From Mycobacterium sp. URHB0044 (GTDB taxonomy: Bacteria; Actinomycetota; Actinomycetes; Mycobacteriales; Mycobacteriaceae): 64,000 nucleotides of DNA. The notes under the pieces are model-generated. The model was given only the letters and a program-made list of their open reading frames with translations, did not search any database and was not told the DNA's origin. The stretch is taken from assembly GCF_000620625.1 (NCBI RefSeq), contig NZ_JIAW01000014.1, forward strand, positions 124,001-188,000, read 5' to 3'. Of the stretch, positions 33,710 through 43,217 are shown piece by piece (within the stretch, counting starts at the first letter, position 1; each line of letters opens with the position of its first letter). The translations under genes and the position numbers were made by a program.

Positions 33710-34471
33710 CTAGGGTAGGCCGCCGTCGGCCCGCAGGATGGCGCCGCTGGTGAAGCTCGACGCATCCGACGCCAGATACAGTGCGGCACCGATGATTTCG
33801 TGCGGCTCGCCGGCGCGCTCCAACGCCAAGTGGCGGAACGGATTCTCGGCGCCCGAGAAGTCCCACGCCTTGCTGATGTCGGTGAGGAACGGCCCAGCCA
33901 TCAACGTGTTCACCCGCACCGTGGGCCCGTATGCCTTGGCGAGCCCTTCGGTCAACGCGTTCAGCCCGGCCTTCGCCGCCGCGTACGGCAGCATGTCGGG
34001 CGCCGGCCGCAGCGATCCGCTGGAGCTGACGTTGATGATCGACCCGCCACCTGCGGCCACCATCCGGTCGGCCACCAGCGTCGACAACCGGAACGGACCC
34101 TTGAGGTTGAGGTTCACCACGGCGTCGAACAGCTTCTCGGTCACCGAGGACAACGAGTCGTACAGCGGCGACATGCCTGCGTTGTTGATCAGCACGTCGA
34201 CCTTGCCGAACCGCTCGTAGGCCGCGTCGACCAGGCCGTCGAGCTGCTCCCACCGGCCCACGTGCACCTGGTACGGGAACGCGGTTCGCCCCGTGGACGC
34301 GGAGATCTCCTCGGCCGTGACGACGCACGACTCCAGGTTGCGGCTGGCGATGATGACGTCCGCCCCGCACTCGGCGGCCGCGAACGCCATCTCCCGCCCC
34401 AGCCCGCGGCTGCCCCCGGTGACGAGCACGACGTGGTCGGTCAGGTCGAAGAGTCGGTCGGCGTAACCCAC
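33710..34471 (-). CDS. SDR-family oxidoreductase
   Basis: This 253-residue short-chain dehydrogenase has the nucleotide-binding TGGSRGLG (18-25), NNAG and catalytic serine and YAAAK motifs. The arginine in loop SR-N suggests NADP(H). The start GTG at 34471 has GGAG nine bases upstream; the longer frame is antisense to the phosphatase gene. It is divergent from the histidine phosphatase (58 bases between starts). The substrate is unknown. Confidence 0.88.
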   Translation of the reverse strand: MGYADRLFDLTDHVVLVTGGSRGLGREMAFAAAECGADVIIASRNLESCVVTAEEISASTGRTAFPYQVHVGRWEQLDGLVDAAYERFGKVDVLINNAGMSPLYDSLSSVTEKLFDAVVNLNLKGPFRLSTLVADRMVAAGGGSIINVSSSGSLRPAPDMLPYAAAKAGLNALTEGLAKAYGPTVRVNTLMAGPFLTDISKAWDFSGAENPFRHLALERAGEPHEIIGAALYLASDASSFTSGAILRADGGLP

Positions 34472-34529
34472 CTTGGCACTCCTATCGGTCGAGTCCGGTC
34501 GGGGCAGCGAATGCCCATATGGTGGCACG

Positions 34530-35129
34530 GTGCAACTGCTACTCGTGCGACATGCGCTGCCTCGCCGCAGTGAACCTGGGCAGGGTTCGGATCCGGACCT
34601 GTCCGAGGACGGCATCGAACAGGCCAAGCGACTGCCCGAGGCGCTGGCCCGATTCCCCATCACGCGATTGGTCAGCAGCCCACAGCGACGTGCGATCCAG
34701 ACCGCGCAACCGGTAGCCGATGCGCTCGGGCTCGCCGTCGACGTCGACGAGCGGCTGGCCGAGTACGACTACGGCCTTTCGCACTACACGCCGATCGAAG
34801 AGGCCTCGCAGGAAGACCTGCAGCGACTCATCGACGGTCACCTACCTGGCAACGTGGACGAGGATGCGTTCATCGCCAGGGTCAACGCAGGGATCGGTGA
34901 CCTCGTCGCAGCCGCGGACCACGAGGACACCGTCGCGGTGTTCTGTCATGGCGGCGTCATCAACGCGCTCGTCCACCAGACGATGGGCACCGAGCGGCTG
35001 CTGTGCGTCCAGGTCGACTACGCAGGCGTCACCCGGCTCCTGTCGTCGCGCAACGGAAAGCTGAGCGTCGCGTCCGTCAACGGGACCGAGCACGTATGGG
35101 ACCTGCTGCCTCGAAACGTCCGGTGGTAG
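34530..35129 (+). CDS. Histidine-phosphatase (PGM-like) protein
   Basis: This 199-residue protein of the phosphoglycerate-mutase superfamily has LVRHALPRR (the catalytic R-H, with A in place of the usual G), VSSPQRRAIQTA, an acidic ERLAEYDYG and the second histidine in VFCHGGVI. It should be a phosphatase with an open substrate range. The start GTG at 34530 gives the usual short lead before the RH motif. It is followed 10 bases later by the phosphotransferase gene. Confidence 0.85.
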   Translation: MQLLLVRHALPRRSEPGQGSDPDLSEDGIEQAKRLPEALARFPITRLVSSPQRRAIQTAQPVADALGLAVDVDERLAEYDYGLSHYTPIEEASQEDLQRLIDGHLPGNVDEDAFIARVNAGIGDLVAAADHEDTVAVFCHGGVINALVHQTMGTERLLCVQVDYAGVTRLLSSRNGKLSVASVNGTEHVWDLLPRNVRW

Positions 35130-35138
35130 ACAAGTCCG

Positions 35139-36161
35139 ATGACATCCTCGTCGCCCGCCGGTCTTGACCTCGACGCGCTGGACCGCCACCTGCGGTCCAT
35201 CGACGTGCCGCGCACCGGTGAGCTGCGGGCGGACCTGATCGCCGGCGGCCGCTCCAACCTGACGTTCCTGGTATTCGACGACGCGTCGAAGTGGGTACTG
35301 CGCCGCCCGCCGCTGCACGGCCTCACCCCGTCGGCGCACGACATGGCCCGCGAGTACAAGGTCGTGGCGGCACTCGAGGGCACCCCGGTGCCCGTCGCGC
35401 ATCCGGTGACGATGCGCAACGACGACTCCGTCCTCGACGCCCCGTTCCAGATGGTCGAGTACGTGCCCGGCCGCGTGGTGCGCTACAGCGAGGAACTCGA
35501 GGCGCTCGGCGACCAGTCCGTGATCGACGGCTGCGTCGACGCATTGATCAAGGTGCTGGCCGACCTGCACGCCGTCGCCCCGGCCTCCGTCGGCCTCGGC
35601 GACTTCGGCAAGCCCACCGGATACCTCGAGCGTCAGGTGCGCCGCTGGGGTTCGCAGTGGGATCTGGTGCGCCACGAGGACGATCCGCGCGACCACGACG
35701 TGAAACTCCTGCACGCCAAGCTGGGTGAGGCACTGCCCGAGCAGAGCCGCAGTTCGATCGTGCACGGCGACTACCGCATCGACAACACCATGCTCGACGC
35801 GACCGACGCCACCAAGGTGCGCGCGGTGCTCGACTGGGAGATGTCGACGCTGGGCGACCCGCTCAGCGACGCCGCGCTGATGTGCGTGTACCGACACCCG
35901 ATGTTCGACATGGTGCACGCGAACGCCGCGTGGTCGTCGCCGCTGATCCCGTCGGCCGACGAGCTCGCGCACCGCTACTCCCTGGCGGCCGACCAGCCGT
36001 TGGCGCACTGGGACTTCTACATGGCGCTGGCGTACTTCAAGTTGGCGATCATCGCCGCGGGCATCCACTTCCGCGCCAGGATGGGTGGCACGGACGAGGG
36101 TGACAAGGTCGGCGAGGCCGTCGCTCCGCTCATCGCGATGGGCCTCACCGCACTGTCCTAA
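35139..36161 (+). CDS. APH-fold phosphotransferase, ACAD10-like (Rv3761c)
   Basis: This 340-residue kinase-like protein has the catalytic loop SIVHGDYRIDNTML and metal-binding LDWEMSTLGDP. It matches the ACAD10/11 kinase-type domain and Rv3761c, which carries the name FadE36 although it is not an acyl-CoA dehydrogenase. In eukaryotic ACAD10/11 this domain phosphorylates 4-hydroxy fatty acyl-CoAs, so a lipid hydroxyl kinase role is plausible. The start is ATG at 35139. Confidence 0.88.
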   Translation: MTSSSPAGLDLDALDRHLRSIDVPRTGELRADLIAGGRSNLTFLVFDDASKWVLRRPPLHGLTPSAHDMAREYKVVAALEGTPVPVAHPVTMRNDDSVLDAPFQMVEYVPGRVVRYSEELEALGDQSVIDGCVDALIKVLADLHAVAPASVGLGDFGKPTGYLERQVRRWGSQWDLVRHEDDPRDHDVKLLHAKLGEALPEQSRSSIVHGDYRIDNTMLDATDATKVRAVLDWEMSTLGDPLSDAALMCVYRHPMFDMVHANAAWSSPLIPSADELAHRYSLAADQPLAHWDFYMALAYFKLAIIAAGIHFRARMGGTDEGDKVGEAVAPLIAMGLTALS

Positions 36162-36185
36162 GGCCGTCTGCGGTTTGATTGGGCG

Positions 36186-37022
36186 GTGAATGGGATGACG
36201 ACGGGGACGCAGAGCACGCTCAAGCGGGATGTCGGCGTCGACCTCGACGTCTGGATCAGTGCGCCCACCACGCTGGAATTTCAGATCGCCGTCGCCCCTC
36301 AGCCCGGCGCCACGGTCACCGAGTCACTGTCGTTCACGTTGAACGGCAAGCAGATTGAGGCCACGGAGATCAGCGGCGACCACGGCAACCGCATCCACAA
36401 GTTCGACGCGGGCGAGGGCTCGCTGCTGGCCAGCTATTCGGCGACGATCATCGGGCAGAGCGACCCGGCGCCGGTGACCGAGATCGACCTGTCGACGTAT
36501 CTGCGGCCCAGCCGGTACGCCGAGGCCGACAAGTTCTTCGGTTTCGCCGCGACCGAATTCGGCCAGTGGGTCGACTCGGCCACGCTGCTGGCGAAGGTGT
36601 CGTCGTGGGTGGGCACGCGGCTGCACTACGTGCCCGGCTCGTCGGACCCCATCGACGGGGCGGCCGACACGCTGCTGGCAGGCGCCGGGGTGTGCCGCGA
36701 CTACGTGCACCTGGTGGTCGCGCTGCTACGCGCGGTGAACGTGCCGGCCAGGATGGTCGCGGTGTATGCGCCGGGCTGCGACCCCATGGACTTTCACGCC
36801 GTCGCGGAGGCGTACGTCGACGGTCACTGGCGGGTGGTCGATGCCACCCTGTTGGCGCCGCGTCAGACGCTGGTCCGGATCAGCACCGGACGCGATGCGG
36901 CCGACACCGCGTTCCTGGACAACCACAACGGGTCGATCACCCTGAACTCGATGTGGGTGCGGGCCGTGGTCGACGGCTACCTGCCGCACGACGCGGTCGA
37001 GGAGCTGGTGTCCATCCGCTAG
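36186..37022 (+). CDS. Transglutaminase-like protein
   Basis: This protein of about 278 residues has a beta-rich N-terminal part (about 1-115) and a transglutaminase-like core with the Cys-His-Asp triad in GVCRDYVHL, DFHAVAEAYV and VVDATLLAPR. All three residues are present, so it may be an active cysteine protease or transamidase acting on proteins or peptides. No signal peptide is seen, so it is cytoplasmic. The start is GTG at 36186 or ATG at 36195. Confidence 0.85.
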   Translation: MNGMTTGTQSTLKRDVGVDLDVWISAPTTLEFQIAVAPQPGATVTESLSFTLNGKQIEATEISGDHGNRIHKFDAGEGSLLASYSATIIGQSDPAPVTEIDLSTYLRPSRYAEADKFFGFAATEFGQWVDSATLLAKVSSWVGTRLHYVPGSSDPIDGAADTLLAGAGVCRDYVHLVVALLRAVNVPARMVAVYAPGCDPMDFHAVAEAYVDGHWRVVDATLLAPRQTLVRISTGRDAADTAFLDNHNGSITLNSMWVRAVVDGYLPHDAVEELVSIR

Positions 37023-37025
37023 CGA

Positions 37026-37406
37026 CTACCGTTGCGCGGCCTTGTAGTTCTTCTTGGCGGCGCGGCGTAGTTGGAAGATCCGGGCAGCGCCGGCCAACAC
37101 GGTGACGAGGCCGCCCAACACCGCGGAGAACAGGATCGCCACACCCAGCGGAAGGGACCAGTCCCACCCGAGGAAGTGGAAGGTGGCCGATTCGGTGTTC
37201 TGCGCGATGAAGATCAGCAGCACGATCAGGACGAGGAAGCCGACGATGAGCGCCGACCACAGGGCGCCGGCCCTGGTGAACTTCACCTTGGTCGCAGGCG
37301 GCGGCGGGTTCGGGGTAGGGGGGCCCGGCGGCGGCTCTTGCGCCATCGGTTCGAGGGGGCCGGGACGTACCGGCTCGACGGGCGGCACGTTCGGCTCGGT
37401 GCTCAT
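37026..37406 (-). CDS. LapA-domain membrane protein (Rv3760-like)
   Basis: This 126-residue protein has a Pro-rich cytoplasmic N-terminus (about 1-40) and two membrane helices (about 48-70 and 85-108) separated by FIAQNTESATFHFLGWDWSLPLG, the typical LapA/DUF1049 pattern. It has a basic C-terminus. ATG at 37406 (MSTEPNVPP) is preferred to the upstream frame start. Its location beside proX matches Rv3760. Function unknown, possibly assembly of envelope components. Confidence 0.82.
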   Translation of the reverse strand: MSTEPNVPPVEPVRPGPLEPMAQEPPPGPPTPNPPPPATKVKFTRAGALWSALIVGFLVLIVLLIFIAQNTESATFHFLGWDWSLPLGVAILFSAVLGGLVTVLAGAARIFQLRRAAKKNYKAAQR

Positions 37407-37529
37407 GGCTCCATCCTTGCCCGTCCGGACCGGGATTGAAACCAGGCTCGGCACGAGGTAAAGCCGGGCAACATTGCGCGAAGGCCGTTAGGGTCGCGGG
37501 GAGCGTGTGCCGGCGGAAGGACGCAATCC

Positions 37530-38483
37530 ATGGACCCCGCGCGACGAACCGTGCGCAAGAGAAGTCTGGCCGCGCTCGCCGCGGTCCTCGCCCTCATCAC
37601 CGCGGCCTGCGGTAGTTCCAACCCGCTTGGCGGCGGCGAGGTGTCGGGTGACCTGAAGTCGATCGTGGTGGGCTCGGCGGACTTTCCGGAGTCGAAGATC
37701 ATCGCCGAGATCTACGCGCAGGCGCTGGAGGCCAACGGCTTCACGGTGGGCCGGCAGTTCGGCATCGGCAGCCGCGAAACCTACATCCCCGCGGTCAAGG
37801 ACCACTCCATCGACCTCATCCCCGAGTACACCGGGAACCTGCTGCAGTACTTCGACCCGAAGACCAAGGCCACCGACCCCACCTCCGTCGAGTTGGCGCT
37901 CTACCGTGCGCTTCCCGGCGACCTGTCGATCCTGGCGCCGTCGCCGGCCAACGACCAGGACACCGTCGCGGTCACCGAGGCGACCGCCAAGAAGTGGAAC
38001 CTCAAGACGATCGGTGATCTGGCGCAGCATTCCGCGGAGGTGAAGTTCGGCGGGCCGTCGGAGTTCCTGAACCGGACCGAGGGCCTGCCCGGGCTGAAGG
38101 CGAAGTACGGCCTGGACGTCGCGCCCGTCAACTTCGTCGCGATCAGCGACGGCGGCGGCCCCGCGACCGTGCGCGCGCTGGTCGACGGCACGGTGACGGC
38201 GGCGGACATCTTCAGCACGTCACCGGCGATCCCGCAGAACAAGCTGGTGGTGCTCGAGGACCCGAAGAACAACTTCCTCGCCGCCAACGTCGTGCCACTG
38301 GTCGCCTCGCAGAAGCTGTCGGATCAACTCAAGACGGTGCTGAACGCCGTCAGCGCCAAGCTGACCACCGAGGCCCTCATCGAGATGAACGGCGCGACGT
38401 CGGGCAACGGCGGCATCGATCCCGACGAGGCCGCGCGAAAATGGGTACAGGACAACGGGTTCGACAAGCCGATGGCAGGCTAG
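37530..38483 (+). CDS. proX: ProX: glycine-betaine/compatible-solute-binding lipoprotein (Rv3759c)
   Basis: This 317-residue lipoprotein has lipobox ITAAC (Cys near residue 29) and an OpuAC-type binding domain (about 40-310). The motifs SADFPESKIIAEIYAQALE and VKDHSIDLIPEYTGN are typical. It delivers betaine or related solutes to the ProVWZ transporter. It is the first gene of the operon, with ATG at 37530. Confidence 0.92.
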   Translation: MDPARRTVRKRSLAALAAVLALITAACGSSNPLGGGEVSGDLKSIVVGSADFPESKIIAEIYAQALEANGFTVGRQFGIGSRETYIPAVKDHSIDLIPEYTGNLLQYFDPKTKATDPTSVELALYRALPGDLSILAPSPANDQDTVAVTEATAKKWNLKTIGDLAQHSAEVKFGGPSEFLNRTEGLPGLKAKYGLDVAPVNFVAISDGGGPATVRALVDGTVTAADIFSTSPAIPQNKLVVLEDPKNNFLAANVVPLVASQKLSDQLKTVLNAVSAKLTTEALIEMNGATSGNGGIDPDEAARKWVQDNGFDKPMAG

Positions 38484-38494
38484 GGGTAGGGCAG

Positions 38495-39610
38495 ATGATC
38501 AAGTTCGACGCCGTCCGCAAGGTGTACCCCGACGGCACCGTCGCCGTCGACGACCTCACACTCGAAGTGCCCGAGGGCACGCTGGCCGCGTTCGTCGGCC
38601 CGTCGGGCTGTGGCAAGACCACCTCGATGCGGATGATCAACCGGATGATCGACCCCACGTCGGGCAAGTTGACCGTCGACGGCAACGACGTCACCAAGGT
38701 CGACGCCGTCAAGTTGCGCCTCGGGATCGGCTACGTGATCCAGAGTGCCGGCCTGATGCCGCACCTGAAGGTCATCGACAACGTCGCGACCGTGCCGGTG
38801 CTCAAGGGCGAATCACGGCGCAGCGCACGCAAGGCGGCGCTCGGCGTGCTGGAGCGCGTCGGCCTCGACCCGAAGTTGGCCAACCGCTATCCGGCTCAGC
38901 TCTCCGGTGGTCAGCAGCAACGGGTCGGCGTGGCCCGCGCGCTCGCCGCCGATCCGCCGATCCTGTTGATGGACGAGCCGTTCAGCGCGGTCGACCCGGT
39001 GGTCCGCGAGGAATTGCAGGCCGAAATCCTGCGGCTGCAAAGCGAATTGCGCAAGACCATCGTGTTCGTCACCCACGACATCGACGAGGCGATCAAACTC
39101 GGCGACAAGGTTGCGGTGTTCAGCCGCGGGGGCAAGCTGCAGCAGTTCGACGAGCCGGCGCGGCTGTTGTCCAACCCGGCCACCGACTTCGTCGCCGGGT
39201 TCGTCGGCGCCGACCGGGGCTACCGGGGCCTGCAATTCTTCGACGCGACGGGGCTTCCGCTGCACGACGTGCGGACCGTCGGCGAACCCGGCATCGACTC
39301 GCTGAGGCTGGATCCGGGGGAGTGGGTGCTGGTGCTCAAGCCCGACGGCACGCCGTACGGATGGATCACCGCCGACGGCGTCGAACTGCATCGTGCTGGA
39401 AAGTCGTTGTACGACAGCACGACTGCGGGCGGATCGCTGTTCCTGCCGAACGGCACGATGCGGTTGGCGCTCGACGCCGCGCTGTCGTCCCCGTCGGGCC
39501 TGGGCGTTGCCGTCGACGAGAACAGGCAGGTGGTCGGCGGCATCAAGGCCGACGACGTGCTGGCGGCGCTGACCGCCCAGCGCGGGACTGCGGACGGGGG
39601 AGGGGGCTAA
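38495..39610 (+). CDS. proV: ProV: compatible-solute ABC ATPase (Rv3758c)
   Basis: This 371-residue ABC ATPase has Walker A GPSGCGKTT, signature LSGGQQQRV and Walker B ILLMDEPF, followed by a long C-terminal CBS-like regulatory region (about 245-371). ProV/OpuA-type ATPases use the CBS part to sense ionic strength. ATG at 38495 is 12 bases after the proX stop, with a GGGGTAGGG before it. It works with ProW and ProZ. Confidence 0.92.
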   Translation: MIKFDAVRKVYPDGTVAVDDLTLEVPEGTLAAFVGPSGCGKTTSMRMINRMIDPTSGKLTVDGNDVTKVDAVKLRLGIGYVIQSAGLMPHLKVIDNVATVPVLKGESRRSARKAALGVLERVGLDPKLANRYPAQLSGGQQQRVGVARALAADPPILLMDEPFSAVDPVVREELQAEILRLQSELRKTIVFVTHDIDEAIKLGDKVAVFSRGGKLQQFDEPARLLSNPATDFVAGFVGADRGYRGLQFFDATGLPLHDVRTVGEPGIDSLRLDPGEWVLVLKPDGTPYGWITADGVELHRAGKSLYDSTTAGGSLFLPNGTMRLALDAALSSPSGLGVAVDENRQVVGGIKADDVLAALTAQRGTADGGGG

Positions 39611-39615
39611 CCGCC

Positions 39616-40314
39616 GTGCGCTATCTGTTCACCCACCTCGACGACGCCTGGGCGTTGACGCTGATCCATCTGCGGCTGTCGCTGGTGCCGTTGGTGCTCG
39701 GCCTGTTGATCGCGGTGCCGCTCGGCGCGTACGTCCGGCGGACGAAGACATTGCGCAGGCTCACGACGGTCACCGCGAGCATCATCTTCACCATCCCGTC
39801 GCTGGCGTTGTTCGTCGTCCTGCCCTTGATCATCCCGACCCGCATCCTCGACGAGGCCAACGTCATCGTGGCGCTGACGCTCTACACCGTCGCGCTGCTG
39901 GTCCGCGTGGTCCCCGAGGCGCTGGACGCGGTGCCGCCCGCCGTGCTGGACGCCGCCACCGCCGTCGGCTACCGCCCGTTCACCCGCGTCGTCAAAGTCG
40001 AGTTGCCACTTGCCATTCCGGTGCTCGTCGCAGGCCTGCGCGTTGTCTCCGTCACCAACATCTCGATGGTGTCGGTCGGCTCCGTGATCGGCATCGGCGG
40101 CCTCGGCACGTGGTTCACCGAGGGCTATCAGGCCGACAAGAGCGACCAGATCATCGCGGGCATCATCGCGATCTTCGTGCTGGCGATCGTCATCGACACC
40201 CTCATCATGCTGATCGGCAAGGCCGCCACACCGTGGATCTCGGCGGGCAAGGTTGGGCGACGGGCGAAGGCGCCTCGGGCGAGCGAAGCGACGGGGAAAA
40301 AGGGGTCCTCATGA
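39616..40314 (+). CDS. proW: ProW: compatible-solute ABC permease (Rv3757c)
   Basis: This 232-residue permease has five or six helices and the binding-protein-dependent transport motif around EALDAVPPAVLDAATAVGY. The start is GTG at 39616, six bases after the proV stop. The final codons overlap the proZ start (ATGA). It forms the membrane channel with ProZ. Confidence 0.9.
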   Translation: MRYLFTHLDDAWALTLIHLRLSLVPLVLGLLIAVPLGAYVRRTKTLRRLTTVTASIIFTIPSLALFVVLPLIIPTRILDEANVIVALTLYTVALLVRVVPEALDAVPPAVLDAATAVGYRPFTRVVKVELPLAIPVLVAGLRVVSVTNISMVSVGSVIGIGGLGTWFTEGYQADKSDQIIAGIIAIFVLAIVIDTLIMLIGKAATPWISAGKVGRRAKAPRASEATGKKGSS

Positions 40315-41084
40315 ACTTCCTGCAGCAGGCGCTGTCCTACATCTTCACGGCCGACAACTGGGCGGGGCCAGCAGGCCTGACGGCCCGCATCCTGGAACAC
40401 CTGCAGTACACCGCCGTCGCGGTCGTCTTCTCGGCGTTGATCGCCATCCCGATCGGCATGGCGATCGGGCACACCGGCCGCGGCACGTTCCTCGTCGTCA
40501 CCGGTGTGAACGCGTTGCGGGCACTGCCCACTCTCGGTGTGCTGCTGCTCGGCGTGCTGCTGTGGGGGCTGGGCCTGGTACCTCCGACGGTCGCGCTGAT
40601 GTTGTTGGGCATCCCGCCCCTGCTGGCAGGCACCTACGCGGGCATCGCCAACGTCGACCCGGCGGTCGTCGACGCGGCCCGCTCGATGGGCATGACGGAG
40701 TCGCGCGTGCTGCTGCGCGTCGAGGTGCGCAACGCGCTGCCACTGATCTTCGGTGGGCTGCGCACCGCCACGCTGCAGATCGTCGCGACGGCGACGGTCG
40801 CCGCGTACGCCAGCCTCGGCGGTCTCGGGCGCTATCTCATCGACGGCATCAAGGTGCGGCAGTTCTACCTCGCCCTGGTCGGCGCGCTGTTGGTGACCGC
40901 GCTGGCGCTGATCCTCGATGCCGCGCTGGCGGCGGTGGTGTGGTTGTCGGAGCCCGGCACCGACCGGTTCCGCCGGATGCCGCAGCCGTTGATCAGCGAC
41001 GAGATGGCGCTCGGGTCACGATCTGCTGCGACTTCCCGAGGCGGCTACGAACGAGAGGGCCCGTCGCCTACGGTAGAGGGGTGA
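40311..41084 (+). CDS. proZ: ProZ: compatible-solute ABC permease (Rv3756c)
   Basis: This 257-residue permease has five or six helices and the EAA-type motif ANVDPAVVDAARSMGM. It is paired with ProW. ATG at 40311 overlaps the proW stop. The last 40 residues form a charged cytoplasmic tail. The downstream Rv3755c-like gene starts inside its last codons. Confidence 0.9.
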   Translation: MNFLQQALSYIFTADNWAGPAGLTARILEHLQYTAVAVVFSALIAIPIGMAIGHTGRGTFLVVTGVNALRALPTLGVLLLGVLLWGLGLVPPTVALMLLGIPPLLAGTYAGIANVDPAVVDAARSMGMTESRVLLRVEVRNALPLIFGGLRTATLQIVATATVAAYASLGGLGRYLIDGIKVRQFYLALVGALLVTALALILDAALAAVVWLSEPGTDRFRRMPQPLISDEMALGSRSAATSRGGYEREGPSPTVEG

Positions 41085-41689
41085 GTGCAGCAGCCCGCTC
41101 CGAAGCCACGCCCAGCACCTGGCCCGCGGTCCTGACGTGGAGCGCGCATGACGTTCCCCGGATGGAGTCCGTGCGGGTGCAGTTGTCCGGCAACCGCATC
41201 AAGGCCTACGGCCGAATCGTCGCGGCCGGCACGCCGACGCATCCGCCGTTCAGCGCGTCCTACGACCTCGTCACCGACGAGGGCGGCGGCACCAAACGCC
41301 TTTCGCTGACCGTCACGCTCGCCGAGCGCGAACGTCAGCTCTCGATCGCCCGCGACGAAGAGAACATGTGGCTGGTCCAGGATCACCAGAACCAGACCAC
41401 GCGCGCGGCCTATGACGGCGCGCTGGACGTCGACGTGATCTTCAGCCCGTTCTTCAACGCGTTGCCGATCCGCCGCACCGGCCTGTATCAGCGGTCGGAG
41501 TCGATCACGCTGCCGGTGGTGTACGTGCGGCTGCCGGAGTTGACCGTCGAGCAGGTGACCATCAGCTACAGCACCGCGTCCTCCGACGCGGGGGCGATCA
41601 AACTGGTGTCGCCCGTCGCCGACACCACGATCTCCGTCGACGACGAGGGATTCATCCTCGACTATCCAGGACTGGCAGAGCGGATCTGA
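41081..41689 (+). CDS. Putative glycolipid-binding protein (Rv3755c)
   Basis: This 202-residue protein matches the glycolipid-binding/DUF1089 pattern: DVDVIFSPFFNALPIRRTGL, VVYVRLPELTVEQV and the closing DDEGFILDYPGLAER. It is cytoplasmic. GTG at 41081 overlaps the proZ stop, so it is coupled to the transporter operon, as in M. tuberculosis. The exact ligand is unknown. Its 3' end overlaps the convergent tyrA by 38 bases. Confidence 0.78.
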   Translation: MSAAARSEATPSTWPAVLTWSAHDVPRMESVRVQLSGNRIKAYGRIVAAGTPTHPPFSASYDLVTDEGGGTKRLSLTVTLAERERQLSIARDEENMWLVQDHQNQTTRAAYDGALDVDVIFSPFFNALPIRRTGLYQRSESITLPVVYVRLPELTVEQVTISYSTASSDAGAIKLVSPVADTTISVDDEGFILDYPGLAERI

Positions 41690-42608
41690 TCACGCCGCCG
41701 GCGCGGCCCGCCGCGGCGAGTTCCTCACGCCACTTCGCGGCTCCGACCGTGATGGTGATGATCTCCGGCCTGCTGAAGCTGTCGTAGCGCATCCGCGCGG
41801 CGTGACCGGCTTCGACGAGCTCGCCGACCGACTTCCCGGCCGCGAGGTGGTCCCTGGCCCACGTGAGCAGTTCGATCGTCCGGTCCAGCGCGCCGTGCAG
41901 CTGGTCGGCATTCGCCTCGCACATGGCCCGGACCAGGTCGGGGGCGGTCGCGGCGACCCGTGTGCCGTCTCGGAACGATCCCGCGGCAAGCGCGAACGCC
42001 AACGGCACGTCACCCGCCGTCGCTGCGAGCGACTCGGCGAGCAGGTGCGGCAGGTGCGAGATGGCGGCGGCCGCGGCGTCGTGCTCGTCGGAGCGGGCGG
42101 GGACGACGACACTGCCGCAGTCCAACGCCAGGTGCATCACCATGGCCCACACTCGCGCGTCGACGTGGTCGTCGACGCTGATCACCCACGGTGCGCCGAC
42201 GAAGAGACGCGGATTGCCCGCGGCCCAACCCGAATGCGCGGTCCCAGCCATCGGGTGGCCGCCGACGAACCGGTCGAGGAGGCCGTGGTCCCGGACCGTC
42301 TGCAGGACAGCGCCTTTCACGCTCGTCACGTCGGTCAGTGGGCACTCGGGAGCCAAGTGGCGGATGCGGTCGAGCATGGTCGGCAGGGCGGGCACGGGGA
42401 CGGCGAGCACGATCAGCGCTTCGGTCTCGGCCGCGCGGGCCAGGACGTCGTTGATGCTGTCCGTCGCGTCGAACCCGTCGAAGCGGGCGGCCTCCACGCC
42501 GTCGATCGACCGGTTGTAGCCGAACACCTCGCGACCGGAGGCCTTCACGGCTCGCATCACCGATCCGCCGATCAGCCCCAAGCCGAGCACGCACACGGGT
42601 GTTGTCAC
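41652..42608 (-). CDS. tyrA: TyrA prephenate dehydrogenase (Rv3754)
   Basis: This 318-residue enzyme has an N-terminal NAD(P)-binding GLGLIGGS loop (about 9-16) and the substrate region GGHPMAGTAHSGW with the catalytic histidine. It converts prephenate to 4-hydroxyphenylpyruvate for tyrosine synthesis. No ACT or chorismate mutase domain is attached. The start is at 42608. Gene order matches Rv3754. Confidence 0.92.
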   Translation of the reverse strand: MTTPVCVLGLGLIGGSVMRAVKASGREVFGYNRSIDGVEAARFDGFDATDSINDVLARAAETEALIVLAVPVPALPTMLDRIRHLAPECPLTDVTSVKGAVLQTVRDHGLLDRFVGGHPMAGTAHSGWAAGNPRLFVGAPWVISVDDHVDARVWAMVMHLALDCGSVVVPARSDEHDAAAAAISHLPHLLAESLAATAGDVPLAFALAAGSFRDGTRVAATAPDLVRAMCEANADQLHGALDRTIELLTWARDHLAAGKSVGELVEAGHAARMRYDSFSRPEIITITVGAAKWREELAAAGRAGGVIRSALPVLDSRG

Positions 42609-42698
42609 TGTTCAAGGTTGGCATACGGTGATCCGGCGCTCACCGTGCATCGGTCGAATTGTGGTCAAACTTCCTGGTCTGGGACTAGCGTTGGCGTC

Positions 42699-43217
42699 AT
42701 GGGAGCAGAGCGAGCGCAGGCAAAGAAAAAGGCCGCAGACCTCCCCGACGGCTTCGGCGTGGCGGTCGTCCGTGAGGACGGGAAGTGGCGTTGTTCGCCG
42801 ATGCGCGCTGCCGCGCTGACCAGCCTGGGCGCGGCGGAAACCGAACTGAGGGAATTGCGCAGCGCCGGCGCGGTGTTCGGGCTGCTCGACGTCGACGACG
42901 AGTTCTTCATCATCGTCCGGCCGGCCCCCGCGGGCACCCGGCTGTTCCTGTCGGATGCCACGGCGGCGCTGGAGTACGACATCGCCGCCGAGGTGCTGGA
43001 GAAGCTCGACGCCGACCTCGACCCGGCCGAACTCGAGGACGCGGACCCGTTCGAGGAGGGCGACTTGGGCGTGCTGGCCGACATCGGCCTCAATGAAGGT
43101 GTGCTCAGCATCATCCTGTCCGACGACGAGTACGCCGACGTGCAGCTCTCCCGTATCGCTCAGGAGATGGGCTTCGACGACGAGATGTCTGCGGTTCTGG
43201 ACAAACTCGATCGGTGA
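42699..43217 (+). CDS. tRNA adenosine deaminase-associated protein (Rv3753c)
   Basis: This 172-residue acidic protein of the actinobacterial family found next to tadA has a basic start (RAQAKKKAADLPDGFGV), a beta-rich middle and an acidic C-terminal half (about 105-150). The start is ATG at 42699; its stop overlaps the GTG start of tadA (GTGA). The conserved pairing suggests a role with TadA, but no biochemical role is established. Confidence 0.87.
   Translation: MGAERAQAKKKAADLPDGFGVAVVREDGKWRCSPMRAAALTSLGAAETELRELRSAGAVFGLLDVDDEFFIIVRPAPAGTRLFLSDATAALEYDIAAEVLEKLDADLDPAELEDADPFEEGDLGVLADIGLNEGVLSIILSDDEYADVQLSRIAQEMGFDDEMSAVLDKLDR

Noticed and set aside
35139..36161. Acyl-CoA dehydrogenase FadE36
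   Set aside because: The inherited name is wrong for the fold; motifs are those of APH-type kinases and no flavin-binding dehydrogenase domain is present.
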